Shown one piece after another: positions 19,201 to 26,967 of a stretch of 58,916 nt of DNA. Position numbers and translations under genes: made by a program. This stretch comes from a bacterium (GTDB lineage: Bacteria; Planctomycetota; UBA1135; GCA-002686595). Below the pieces are notes generated by a model. That model saw nothing but the letters and a program-made list of their open reading frames with translations, made no database searches and had not been told where the DNA came from. The stretch spans positions 1 to 58,916 of the forward strand of contig JAAELL010000489.1 in assembly GCA_024226735.1 (NCBI GenBank), in the 5' to 3' direction. How positions within the stretch are numbered: the first letter of the stretch is position 1; every line of letters begins with the position of its first letter.

Positions 19201-19874
19201 ACCAGGACCGTGTTGTCGTCCGGGTCCGACTCGTTCCCGCGGTCGAGGAGCAACGGTCCAGGCCGCTGGCCGACGATCAGGTGGTACGTGTCGACGACCT
19301 CGAAGAACTGGTTCGACGCGGGATCGAGCTCGATCCGCAGGACGGTGTTCGCGTCGGGACACGACACGAAGGCCCACAGGTTGTCGGGGTCGACGACGAT
19401 GTCCGCTCCGCCGGACGAGGGTCCGATCAGGGACGGATCGAACTGCGCGAGCTCGTGCTCGGACTCGAGCGGAACCATGTCGCGCACTTCGCCCGTCTGC
19501 GCATCGTGCAGGAACACGCCACGTGTTCCCGCACAGACGACCAACACGAGTCGATCCTCCTCGCCGCCCGCACCCGGCGGGTCCCACGGTAGGACGGAGA
19601 CCGGGTGCAGTCCGGTCGGGACGATCAGCTCCGGCCGGTTCAAGGTGAACAGGCTGTCCGGATCGAAGAAGCGCTCGGCGGGGAACTTGACGACGGTGCT
19701 GGCGTAGGGGTTGACGCACCAGACGTTGCCGTCGGCGTCGACCGAGATCGCGCGCCAAGGCTCGGGGAACAGGTTGGTGACTTCCGTCGGCGAGTCGGTG
19801 AGCTCGTCGTATTCGAAGAAGTCCTGACGCGGCAACAAGGGCGCTGCGGCGAGGACGGTCAAGGCGAGAAACAT
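16257..19874 (-). CDS. Exported beta-propeller / di-heme cytochrome c fusion
   Basis: 1205 aa. The ATG at 19874 begins the signal peptide MFLALTVLAAAPLLPRQDFF; the frame is open upstream to 20621 only as the antisense of the sigma gene. Residues about 20-440 are propeller-like repeats (AISVDADGNVWCVNPYASTV). Two haem c sites follow, CASCH at 496-500 and CEECH at 644-648, with the context typical of large di-haem peroxidase-like cytochromes. The rest has a DxDxDGFPDGY calcium-type motif near residue 890 and Ig-like strands. It is likely a periplasmic or outer-surface electron-transfer or redox enzyme. The order of domains is seen; the reaction is unknown. Confidence 0.85.
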   Translation of the reverse strand: MFLALTVLAAAPLLPRQDFFEYDELTDSPTEVTNLFPEPWRAISVDADGNVWCVNPYASTVVKFPAERFFDPDSLFTLNRPELIVPTGLHPVSVLPWDPPGAGGEEDRLVLVVCAGTRGVFLHDAQTGEVRDMVPLESEHELAQFDPSLIGPSSGGADIVVDPDNLWAFVSCPDANTVLRIELDPASNQFFEVVDTYHLIVGQRPGPLLLDRGNESDPDDNTVLVAMTITGNNSIFSEDTDAAGATLSGSVGEVVDLDVVFPVDDGQGTAEYLPDQDVWKINATTGAVDPHVTEAGSMLFDLERNPITDELWILSTRSNNKDPNLNTEPKLRGRIVTNELARVDDSLPAAEFTPFDYKDLDDSEPNTPGEQYSGDLSINQARTIEFAQITNPGNAFVASPFVDRVIALASDGKRFTPAILTLPAQSNCYDVELYGPNEELILCFCLGSMRLEVFYRPLQLHVSSYDLGHDPTPDQIQRGRAVFLNGQHSEHARSSCASCHPGAMSDQLGWMIGDEPLDSKDVMLTQSLLGIADTFPHHWRGERDLKDFQKAFRGLLGADAMGAGTTTEEPSDAEMEDLIAFILSLQAPANPIQSPNRRLDDNRRSVLSDDIEFLLANGDFIGPSSPDSGQQLFLEVPNFAARTCEECHRMPTGSSNDMVNEVGSRRPKETNLEMAHLRQLQHRGARSMLVKDPNFPTGDVPILNNMNGFGARHSGGGTLPNAASGSIFEFITLISAFAPLTIQDRVDVWRFVDQFDQGTSPTVHWARYLDVNSSPAERAEARAILENGFEEGWNDVVFFGQVDVDLSGPGGKTPLRAALVPGATANDPPVFLTEAPGLPRVGWDIIDILLVNDWADIIIMGLPPGNGERYANDFDRDETVNTLDADPWTPDVDGDGFPDGYMTPDGRKPDLVAHKRDFVSARVAKYHVEFDEPVTYTVKYKIGMNGTELTFESVRGAAAEMQDFKMRDTFVLMFDNPSGAGPNQAVIYDVDLTATDRSGNMETFELMSFEPLPMEDRVANDGMGGVVLVNDFLHVESAEFGDPGMVAPVGFTPFSVDVRVAENESAVAGEEGFKPAEKVMVFVNISVESQNVGMGEPFFTEVDTTGPDFLPNGLDTSFLLNDTPAPVTYTGHDNILVSALTNANGRVNIPFFLGNLASDQDVKVSVLGIMRPVDPVANPLVYLQRSISEYQPLKREDAAIAHIVR

Positions 19875-19985
19875 GTGGCCTCCGCTTGGGTAGCAGCAGA
19901 GCCGGAACGCGTGCGGTGGAAGAGCGTTCGCATCTCGAGTTCTGTTCTGGAGAATCCTCGTTTTCGCTAGACTCGCTTCGAACGC

Positions 19986-20570
19986 ATGGATTCCCCCGCC
20001 CACAAGCCGTCCAGCAAGGCCGCGGACGACGTGCTGCTCGTTCGCGCCGCCCTCGACGGTGACGGGAGTGCGGCGCGCTCGCTCGAGGAGCGCCTCCTCG
20101 GCGTGCCACGTTTCCTGGCCCTGATCAATCGGCGGCACGGTACGGCCCTCCGCGATCACGACCTCGAGGACCTCGCGCAGGACACGCTGATCCGAATCTG
20201 GAAGAAGCTGGATACGTTCGAGGGCCGCGGGACGCTTGAGACGTGGATGTTCCGGTTCAGCCTGCTCGAGTACCTCAACCGCCTGCGCCGCAAGGGCCGC
20301 GACCCGGTCCTGCCACCGGCGGACCCGCCCGGTCGCGAGCCCGATGCCGCCCCGGGCGGCGTCGAGCACGACGATCTCCTGCGCTGCTTGGAAGAGATCC
20401 CCCCAGCCGAATCCGAGGTGATCGAGTTGCGACACTTCGAGGGGCTCAGCTTCCAGGACATCGGCGAGCGCATTGGTGTGCCGACCAACACGGCGCGAAC
20501 GCGCTACTACAGGGGTCTGAAGCGGCTCAAGGGCAAGCTGACGAGAGCCGAAGCCGAGGAGGCGTCGTGA
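19986..20570 (+). CDS. ECF-family RNA polymerase sigma factor (cassette 2)
   Basis: 194 aa, ATG at 19986, divergent from the cytochrome gene, with 111 nt between them for promoters. Region 2 is DHDLEDLAQDTLIRIWKKLD then TFEGRGTLETWMFRFSLLEY. Region 4 is IPPAESEVIELRHFEGLSFQ then DIGERIGVPTNTARTRYYRG. The GTG of the anti-sigma-like gene overlaps its stop (GTGA at 20567-20570), which implies translational coupling. It is a distant relative of the cassette 1 sigma factor rather than a recent copy. Confidence 0.9.
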   Translation: MDSPAHKPSSKAADDVLLVRAALDGDGSAARSLEERLLGVPRFLALINRRHGTALRDHDLEDLAQDTLIRIWKKLDTFEGRGTLETWMFRFSLLEYLNRLRRKGRDPVLPPADPPGREPDAAPGGVEHDDLLRCLEEIPPAESEVIELRHFEGLSFQDIGERIGVPTNTARTRYYRGLKRLKGKLTRAEAEEAS

Positions 20571-21244
20571 GCGACGATCGGGAACAACTGCTCGAGCAAG
20601 TGGTGATGGGCGACCTCTCACGCGACGATGCGCGCGTGCGGGCGCTCGCCGTGGCGGATCCGGCCTTCGCGCGCGAGCTGGACGAGACCCTCGAGCTGCA
20701 GAGCTCGCTCGACGAGGTCGGTGACGCGGTGCAGAGCGGCGCGCACGACGAGGCCGACGCGCCCGGTCTCAGCACGGCGCGCGAGCTGCTGCAGGGCCTG
20801 GCGAGCGAGCCGAATGGAGCCGGGCGCAGCCGGCGTCGAATCCTGTGGATCGCCGGACTCGGCGCGGCGGCGGCCATCGTGCTGATCCTCGCCCGTCCGT
20901 TCGGCGGCGGCACCTGGCTCGACGGCCTGCCCGACGCCGTGCTGGGCGTCAACGTGGAGAACATGTCGCCCGCCGGGACGAGTGACGTCATCGAGCAGTT
21001 CACTTGGACGTTCGCGGAGCCCGGCACCTTCGACGTCGAGGCACGCGACCCGAAGACGAACGCACTCATCGACTTCGCGAACGGTCTAGGTGAGACTATG
21101 TGGACCCCGCGCGATGCGCGGCCCGGCGCATGGCCCGAGGGGTGGCCCGACGAAGTCCAATGGCAAGTGACTGCAAGAGGCACGAGCGGCCAGGTGCGCG
21201 ACAGCCAAACCGCGACGGTTCAAAAAAAACGCTCGCCGCGCTAG
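20567..21244 (+). CDS. Membrane anti-sigma-like protein, cassette 2
   Basis: 225 aa, GTG start overlapping the sigma stop. The N-terminus is helical and acidic (EQLLEQVVMGDLSRDDARVR ... ELDETLELQSSLDEVGDAV) without a zinc-binding HxxxCxxC. One membrane segment lies at about 91-109 (ILWIAGLGAAAAIVLILARP). The exported tail is a small beta domain (IEQFTWTFAEPGTFDVEARD ... EVQWQVTARGTSG). Position and topology support anti-sigma function. Its last codons run through eight consecutive A (VQKKRSPR), and the CHAT gene overlaps its 3' end in the -1 frame. Confidence 0.78.
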   Translation: MSDDREQLLEQVVMGDLSRDDARVRALAVADPAFARELDETLELQSSLDEVGDAVQSGAHDEADAPGLSTARELLQGLASEPNGAGRSRRRILWIAGLGAAAAIVLILARPFGGGTWLDGLPDAVLGVNVENMSPAGTSDVIEQFTWTFAEPGTFDVEARDPKTNALIDFANGLGETMWTPRDARPGAWPEGWPDEVQWQVTARGTSGQVRDSQTATVQKKRSPR

Positions 21245-23808
21245 CACTCGTCGCGTTCGCCGCGCCGCTCCGCGCTCAGACGCCGACGGTCGAGCGCCTG
21301 CGGGAGAAGCAGTCGCTCACGGCCGAGGAGTGGAGCGCGCTGGACGTGGCCCTGCGCCACGGCGCGCTCGACGCCGAGTCCCTCGAGGCGCTCAGTCGAA
21401 GGCTCGAGCCGAGAATCGGGGAGGACCATACAGCCGCGCAGAGGCTCGCGGCCGCCGGGGACAGGCTCGCTGAAGCAGTCGATGAGCTCGACAGCCGACT
21501 GCAGGCCTACCGCTGGTACACCGCAGGAACCATCGCAGCGGGCGACCTGGCTGGCCTGATGCGCCCTGTCGTGCACCACGCGAAGCTCCTGCGCGACCAC
21601 GGACGTCTCGACGAGGCGCGCGCCGTCCTCGAATCGGGCCTCGGACACTTGCCCGAGGACAACGGCGGAATCTACGACGTTGGGCGCGTATACATGCTGC
21701 ACTCGCTCGCCCACACCGAGTTCGCGTTCGGAGAGTGGCACACGACACGTGCGCTGATGGAGGAGGCGGAAGTCCACCTCGAGGAGCTGCAGGCCAGCGG
21801 CATGCTGACCGGGATCGAGCGAACGTTTCTTCCATTCGAGCACTCGGCCGACAACGCGCGGTTCCTGCAACAGATGGGGCTGCCCGACCTCGCCGACCCG
21901 CTGCTGCGTGAAGCGATCACCGGCCTCGAGCGCGCGATCGACAACGGCGACCGCGCCTTCGGCAAGTTGATCCAGTCGTACGAGATCTACGTCAACCTGT
22001 TGATGGGCACGCGGCGCTACGCGTCCGTGCTTTCCGAAGTCGACCGCCTGCTCGACGAACAGGCCACGACCTTGGCACATCGTGCCAGCGCCGGTCCGGA
22101 GCTGCGCTTCAGCGCGGCCGTCGCGAGCGAGCACCTGTTCTTCATCGGCGAGCGAGCCGCCGCCGAGGTGCGCGCACGCTACGCGGGCGCCCTCGGCGAA
22201 GCCGAGCTGTCGAACCTGAGCCGACTCGAGGGGCACCTGCGCTGCGCACGCTTCGAGACGCTCGCGGGGAAGGTCGAGTCCGCCCGGAAACACCTCGCCG
22301 AGGCCGACGCGGCCGCGCAGCTCCTCGGCCACGTCTCCGCCTTGCACACTGCCTTCCGGGCGGCCACCGAGGCACGCCTCATGCTGGTGTCGGGGGCCGA
22401 ACTCGACGCCGGCCGCGCCAGACTCGAGCGGGCGTGGACACAGCTGCTCGCGGAGAAGCTCGAACAGCCTGTGCGCAGCGGGGGCTCGGGATTCATGCGC
22501 CTGCGACTGCACCGCGCGATCCTCGGCGATCTCGTCGAGCTGCTCCTCACGTGCGGCGATGAGCACGCGGCGCTCGAGGCGCTGGTCGACAGCCAGCGAC
22601 TCAGCACGCTCGGCCGTCAGCTAGGTGCGCGACCGGTCACCGTCGACGACGTCCGCGCAGCGCTGCTCGAATCGGGGGAAGGCGTCCTCGTGTACTTCCC
22701 GGTCGAGGAGGGCTCGTTCGTGTTCGCGCTGGACGACGACGAGCTCGTCGCCGCGCGCATCGCGGGCATGCCGTGGATCCTTGCAAAGAGCGAGTCCCTC
22801 GCGGTCGCGGTGCGGTCCGGTGCGGCGTGGAGGGACACGGCGCGCGCACTGGCCGCGATCCTGTTGCCGGAGCCGATTCAGCGCCGGCTGGATGCCTGGG
22901 ACACCGTCCTGGTCGTCGGTCGCGACTATCTCGAGGAGCTAGCGTTCGAGTGCCTGCTGATGCCCGACGGTGAACCGCTCTGCCTGGCCAAGGGCATCGT
23001 CCACCTGCCGACCCTCGCGCTCGGTGTGCATTGGTCGCGTCAGCTCGAGGAGCGGCTGGCGTCCGGGTTCGAACTCGACCTGCGTCTGGTGACAGACGTC
23101 GTGCACAGTGCGGCCGCACGCGAGCGCTTCCCGGACGTGGCGGAGTTCCGCCTCGGAGACGAGGCTCTGGCAGCCTTCGCGGCTCCATTCCCCGCGGGCC
23201 GCGTCGACGTCCGCACGACGGCGGACGCGACGCGCGAGGCTCTGGCGGCGAAGGCCGCCTCCAAGCTGCTGCAGGTCGTCTCCCACGGCGTCGTCGAGCC
23301 CATCCGCGAGCGTCCGCGCGGGTTCCTCTTGAGCTCCTCCGGAGACGGCGACGACGGCGCAGTGTTCAGCGCCGACGTCGATGATCTCGCAGCCGCGCCC
23401 CTCATCGCGATGCTGTCCGTATGCTCGTCCGCCGCCGGCCCTATGCGTGCCGGAGACGGCGAGGCAGCGACGCTCGTCGGGGCCTTCTTGCGCTCGGGCG
23501 CGCTCGGGGTCCTGGCGACGACGAGCGACGCACACTTGCGCCCCACCGCGCTCCTCATGGTCACCGCTCAGGAGCAGATCGCGCGCGGCATCGCGCCGGC
23601 TGAGGCGGTGCGCCGCGCCCGGCACGCCGTCCGCGACGCAGGCTACGACGATCCGCGACACTTCGCGCACGTCCACGCGACGGGGCTGCTGCACCGCGCG
23701 CTGTTTCCGCAAACGGCGAACCGCACGCTCCCGCGCGTTCTGGGAGCGTGTGGGGTCGTGCTCGTGTTGGGGCTGCTCGTCTGGTTCGCGCGTCGCCGCT
23801 CCGACTGA
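21160..23808 (+). CDS. CHAT-domain (caspase-like) protein, cassette 2
   Basis: 882 aa from the ATG at 21160, which overlaps the anti-sigma gene by 85 nt. The signal-like stretch KKTLAALALVAFAAPLRAQ starts only about 22 residues later, at the A8 run. Residues about 60-470 are helical, TPR-like. The CHAT domain has His709 in VVSHGVVEP and Cys755 in LSVCSSAAG, so the dyad is present. The end is a membrane segment (VLGACGVVLVLGLLVWFARR) followed by basic residues, so the protein is probably anchored with its bulk outside. Same gene order as cassette 1, but the first CHAT protein lacks this anchor. Confidence 0.85.
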   Translation: MASDCKRHERPGARQPNRDGSKKTLAALALVAFAAPLRAQTPTVERLREKQSLTAEEWSALDVALRHGALDAESLEALSRRLEPRIGEDHTAAQRLAAAGDRLAEAVDELDSRLQAYRWYTAGTIAAGDLAGLMRPVVHHAKLLRDHGRLDEARAVLESGLGHLPEDNGGIYDVGRVYMLHSLAHTEFAFGEWHTTRALMEEAEVHLEELQASGMLTGIERTFLPFEHSADNARFLQQMGLPDLADPLLREAITGLERAIDNGDRAFGKLIQSYEIYVNLLMGTRRYASVLSEVDRLLDEQATTLAHRASAGPELRFSAAVASEHLFFIGERAAAEVRARYAGALGEAELSNLSRLEGHLRCARFETLAGKVESARKHLAEADAAAQLLGHVSALHTAFRAATEARLMLVSGAELDAGRARLERAWTQLLAEKLEQPVRSGGSGFMRLRLHRAILGDLVELLLTCGDEHAALEALVDSQRLSTLGRQLGARPVTVDDVRAALLESGEGVLVYFPVEEGSFVFALDDDELVAARIAGMPWILAKSESLAVAVRSGAAWRDTARALAAILLPEPIQRRLDAWDTVLVVGRDYLEELAFECLLMPDGEPLCLAKGIVHLPTLALGVHWSRQLEERLASGFELDLRLVTDVVHSAAARERFPDVAEFRLGDEALAAFAAPFPAGRVDVRTTADATREALAAKAASKLLQVVSHGVVEPIRERPRGFLLSSSGDGDDGAVFSADVDDLAAAPLIAMLSVCSSAAGPMRAGDGEAATLVGAFLRSGALGVLATTSDAHLRPTALLMVTAQEQIARGIAPAEAVRRARHAVRDAGYDDPRHFAHVHATGLLHRALFPQTANRTLPRVLGACGVVLVLGLLVWFARRRSD
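21226..21234 (+). promoter_or_regulatory. A8 run forming a potential -1 slippery site
   Basis: The anti-sigma frame reads CAA AAA AAA CGC, giving a canonical A-AAA-AAA heptamer. A -1 slip would continue as ACG CTC GCC, exactly at the start of the CHAT signal-like stretch, and yield an anti-sigma/CHAT fusion. This is a sequence-based possibility only; simple reinitiation at 21160 is also possible. Confidence 0.3.
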
Positions 23809-23822
23809 TTGCGCGAGCGGCC

Positions 23823-23910
23823 AAGGAAGGGGGCGGGGCCGGGCGCTGCGCGCACGGAAGGCTGCGTCGCCGGCGCGCTTCGCGCGACCGTGGCCGAACT
23901 TGAAGGGGCG
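23823..23910 (+). repeat. REP-like repeat, upstream arm flanking the RAYT gene
   Basis: This stretch recurs inverted at 24911-25000. The best core is 35 nt at 23856-23890, matching the reverse complement of 24939-24973 with one difference. Each core contains a small GC-rich hairpin (GCGCG ... CGCGC), and each copy carries CTTGAAGGGGCG at its gene-proximal end. Such inverted flanks are typical of REP-associated transposase loci. Confidence 0.65.
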
Positions 23911-23980
23911 CATACTTCTCGCAGGAGACTCCGGAGAATCGACCATTCTCCCGCAACCCTTCGCACTGCCGGCGGGTCAT

Positions 23981-24147
23981 CTAGTGGTGTGGTGCACGCT
24001 TATGGGGCATATCGATCGGCCCGTACGGGCGCGCTGCGGCGGTGCGCCTCCTCCGAGACTCGCAGAGGAGTCGCGTCGTCGCCGCGCCTTGTGGCACGCA
24101 CACGCGAACTCGGGATAAGACCGCAACTGTCTGCATCACAGCACTAG
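23981..24147. mobile_element. Palindromic MITE-like element E3
   Basis: Ends are CTAGTGGTGTGGTGCA and TGCATCACAGCACTAG, inverted with two mismatches in 16. Inside, 21 nt at 24075-24095 are identical to 32192-32212 in element E4. It sits 41 bp upstream of the transposase ATG, between that gene and its upstream REP-like arm. Confidence 0.65.
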
Positions 24148-24188
24148 TTGTCCGCGGGGGGAGTCGAAGCGCACAACTGGGGAGAAGT

Positions 24189-24896
24189 ATGTGCAAGCAA
24201 CAACGGTCCAAGTCGAGCAAGCGTAAGCGGCGCCGCAGGTGCATACAGCATCGACTGAAGTTCGGGAACAAACACGGCGGCCGCCGGAAGGGCTCGGGGC
24301 GCAAGCCGAAGGACGGCGTAAAGCGCGTCTCTCACCAGGGCCGTGCGGACTTCGACGGCAGTCAACCGGTGCACGTCAACACGAAGATCGAGCCCGGTCT
24401 TCCAACCCTCCGGAGCCGCCGGGCTTACAGCGTCATCCGCGCAGCGCTCGCGGTGGCGAGGGACCGCAACGGAATGCGCATCACGCACTTCTCCGTGCAG
24501 TCCGACCACCTGCATTTGATCGTCGAGGCCGATGATCGACGCTCCCTTTCTCACGGGGTGAAGGCGCTCTTGTGCAGAATCGTCGCGGGCCTGAATCGAC
24601 TGTGGAACCGCACGGGCAGGATGTTCGTCGATCGGTATCACGACCACGTGCTGCGCACGGCGACCGAGGTACGGCGTGCCATCGCATGCGTCCTCTTCAA
24701 TGCCCAACGCCATCGCGCATGGCCACGATCGATCCTCGATCCGTTCAGCTCCGCCCCCGCTTTCGATGGTTGGTCGAGCCCTCCGCGCATCGAAGGCACA
24801 GACTCCGCACCGGTTCCCGTCGTGCCCCCGGACACGTGGCTGGGCGCCAAGGCACGGCTCCGCGCAGGCCCGCTCTCCCCAACCTCCCCTGACTGA
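24189..24896 (+). CDS. REP-associated tyrosine transposase (RAYT, Y1_Tnp-like)
   Basis: 235 aa, ATG at 24189 with GGGGAGAAG just upstream. The N-terminus is very basic (KQQRSKSSKRKRRRR), then GGRRKGSGRKPKDG. The HUH metal motif is HLHL at 107-110 within FSVQSDHLHLIVEADD. The catalytic Tyr is probably Tyr150 in MFVDRYHDHVL, followed by the usual EVRRAIACVLFNAQRH helix. This enzyme type nicks single-stranded DNA at REP hairpins. Here the gene is bracketed by inverted 90-nt repeats. The core looks complete; the last 50 residues are proline-rich and unrecognised. Confidence 0.88.
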   Translation: MCKQQRSKSSKRKRRRRCIQHRLKFGNKHGGRRKGSGRKPKDGVKRVSHQGRADFDGSQPVHVNTKIEPGLPTLRSRRAYSVIRAALAVARDRNGMRITHFSVQSDHLHLIVEADDRRSLSHGVKALLCRIVAGLNRLWNRTGRMFVDRYHDHVLRTATEVRRAIACVLFNAQRHRAWPRSILDPFSSAPAFDGWSSPPRIEGTDSAPVPVVPPDTWLGAKARLRAGPLSPTSPD

Positions 24897-24910
24897 CTCC
24901 CCAAAGTTTC

Positions 24911-25000
24911 CGCCCCTTCAAGCACGCCCCCCCCGTCGCGGTCGCGCGCAGCGCGCCGGCGACGCAGCCTTCCTTCTCACCCCGTGGCCCCCGTTCCTTG
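24911..25000 (-). repeat. REP-like repeat, downstream arm flanking the RAYT gene
   Basis: This is the reverse-complement partner of 23823-23910 (35-nt core at 24939-24973 with one mismatch). It begins 15 nt after the transposase stop. A further CGCCCCTTCAAG occurs at about 25035-25046, possibly the edge of a third partial copy. Confidence 0.65.
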
Positions 25001-25048
25001 CTCGATCCCGATGCCGAGGCCGCTCCTCGACGCACGCGCCCCTTCAAG

Positions 25049-26773
25049 TCAGTTCCCCGAGAGATCCGGCGGGTTCCCGCCAATCGTAGGCCCCGGAAGA
25101 CACGGCAGCTCATCGCCCGACCCAGTCGTATCGCTCAAGAGGTGCTCGCCATCGGTCGTCTCATCGCATTGGTGCTCGATCACGAGCCCCAGGACTCCGT
25201 CCGGAGAATGATCCAGGATGAAGTCCTCGTTGACGGTGCCGAACGCTCCCTCGAGCGCGTACAGGCGCGCCGGGAAGCAGTCGCCAGTCGTCGAGTTGAC
25301 CCCGCGCATCAGCGCGAAGTACATCGACGGGAAGTGCGTGCACACGCCGGTCGGCACCGGGTCCTGCAGAATGATGTCGCACGCGAAGACCAGGTTGCCC
25401 TCCGAGTCGATCCAGTCGGGCTCGGCCAGCTCGAAGTCCTTGGTGTAGCTCGGGACGGGGTCGACGGGGTCCTCGGGGCTGGGGCGCCGGAACACGGCGA
25501 CCTCCAGCTCATCCGCGCCGACGATCTGATCGGGGTCCACGGCGATGTCGACGTGGATCGCGAGCGGTCCCGCCACCTTGTGCACGTTGGGATTGCCCAG
25601 CCGCGTGTCGATCCACGGCATCGCGACGGACTCGCGCACACGCGGGTTCTTGTAGACGAAGAAGTCGCCCGTGCTGTCGAGCGCTAGCAGCGTGTCCTGG
25701 TCGCCGTCGTTGTCGAGATCGGTGACGCACGGCTGGGCCAAGCTGCCCAAGTTCGGCCCCTCGATCCCGATGTCGATGACCTCGACGGCACCGATGGTGT
25801 ACAGGTCGTACTGCGGGCCGAGCAAGATGCTCCCGAGGTTCTCGAGCTGGCCGATCGCGTGCGCGGACGTGTAGCTCACCATCAGATCGCCGAGACGGTC
25901 CGCGACGATGCCGGTGTCCCCGCAGCGGATCCCGACGACACCGGTCCCGCCCGGGATCGGGTCGAGATCGGCTATGCCCTCGGGCCCGCAGATCGCGAGC
26001 GCTTGGCTGCCGTTCGGCGCGGCGACGACGCTGGCGACCCAGGTGCCGATGCCGTGCATGCGAATCATGTCCATGGCGACGGCCTCGATGGGGTGGAGCT
26101 CCTCGAAGATGAGGGATCCATCGATGCGAATCGCGCGCACGCCGTTCTCCAGCATCATGCACACGTCGAGCCCGCCGTTGTGCTCGAGGTCGCCGACGTC
26201 GAGCTCGCGGATCACCTCGACGCTCGAGTACACCAGCGTGCCAGTCCACAGGCGCGTGGGCTGGGTGACGTCCTCGGCGAGCGCCACGATCGTCTTCCCG
26301 TCGTCCAAGACGATCGCGGCCGCCCGCCCCAGGCCCGCGACGTCGTAGCGCACGACGTGCCGCGCGGGGAGGTTCGAGACTTGGCGCCCCGTCCAGTCCG
26401 AACCGCTCCACTGCAGAAGGAACGCGCCGCCGGTGCCGACGGCGAGAAGCTGGTCACCCCCGATGCCCGGCAAGACGCAGAAATCGTCGATGCCGACCAA
26501 CACGTCCTGGTTCAAGATCTCGAAGAGACCAGCCGCCCACAGGACGTAGATTCGGTTCCCCAAGAGGATCGCGACGTCTTGGAACCCGTCCTTGTCGAAG
26601 TCGAGCGACTCGGTCCGCGTGAAGGTCTCCGACGCCGGCGGCGGCCCCGTTCCCTTGAGGATGTAGCGCCCGCCGCTCGCTCCGGGCGTTCCGACCTCCC
26701 AGGGAACCTGGGCCGGGGCCAGCGGAGAGAATAGACACAGAGCGGTCGCGGTGGAGATCCGTCGCAAGGTCAT
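25049..26773 (-). CDS. Exported FG-GAP/VCBS-type repeat protein
   Basis: 574 aa, ATG at 26773 with signal peptide MTLRRISTATALCLFSPLAP. Repeats with calcium-like motifs are typical of FG-GAP/VCBS propellers: LDFDKDGFQDVAILLGNRIY, LDVGDLEHNGGLDVCMMLEN and VTDLDNDGDQDTLLALDSTG. The last 200 residues form a different beta-rich region with DIAVDPDQIVGADELEVAVF. It has no C-terminal module of the neighbours' type. Probably a secreted adhesin or matrix protein; the substrate is unknown. The region downstream holds the REP-like arm. Confidence 0.82.
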   Translation of the reverse strand: MTLRRISTATALCLFSPLAPAQVPWEVGTPGASGGRYILKGTGPPPASETFTRTESLDFDKDGFQDVAILLGNRIYVLWAAGLFEILNQDVLVGIDDFCVLPGIGGDQLLAVGTGGAFLLQWSGSDWTGRQVSNLPARHVVRYDVAGLGRAAAIVLDDGKTIVALAEDVTQPTRLWTGTLVYSSVEVIRELDVGDLEHNGGLDVCMMLENGVRAIRIDGSLIFEELHPIEAVAMDMIRMHGIGTWVASVVAAPNGSQALAICGPEGIADLDPIPGGTGVVGIRCGDTGIVADRLGDLMVSYTSAHAIGQLENLGSILLGPQYDLYTIGAVEVIDIGIEGPNLGSLAQPCVTDLDNDGDQDTLLALDSTGDFFVYKNPRVRESVAMPWIDTRLGNPNVHKVAGPLAIHVDIAVDPDQIVGADELEVAVFRRPSPEDPVDPVPSYTKDFELAEPDWIDSEGNLVFACDIILQDPVPTGVCTHFPSMYFALMRGVNSTTGDCFPARLYALEGAFGTVNEDFILDHSPDGVLGLVIEHQCDETTDGEHLLSDTTGSGDELPCLPGPTIGGNPPDLSGN

Positions 26774-26967
26774 GTTGTTTGCCTGACAGGAGGAGAGGGA
26801 AGGGTGCAGAGCTGTCCGGTCAGCGTCCGGCCCCTTCCGAATGATTCGCGTTTTCGGGCTTTTTGCTCGATGGGACCCGTCCGCCTCCCTTCCCGGGCCT
26901 CAGGAGCCCGACGGGATACGCTAACCTCCGTATCGGTCCAACGGTCCATCCCGCGGATACTTCAGCC

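Noticed and set aside
20243..20566. Upstream extension of the cassette 2 anti-sigma frame
   Set aside because: It overlaps most of the sigma gene out of frame; the coupled GTG at 20567 is the sensible start.
19875..20621. Upstream extension of the cytochrome frame
   Set aside because: It runs antisense through the sigma gene; the signal peptide at 19874 sets the start.
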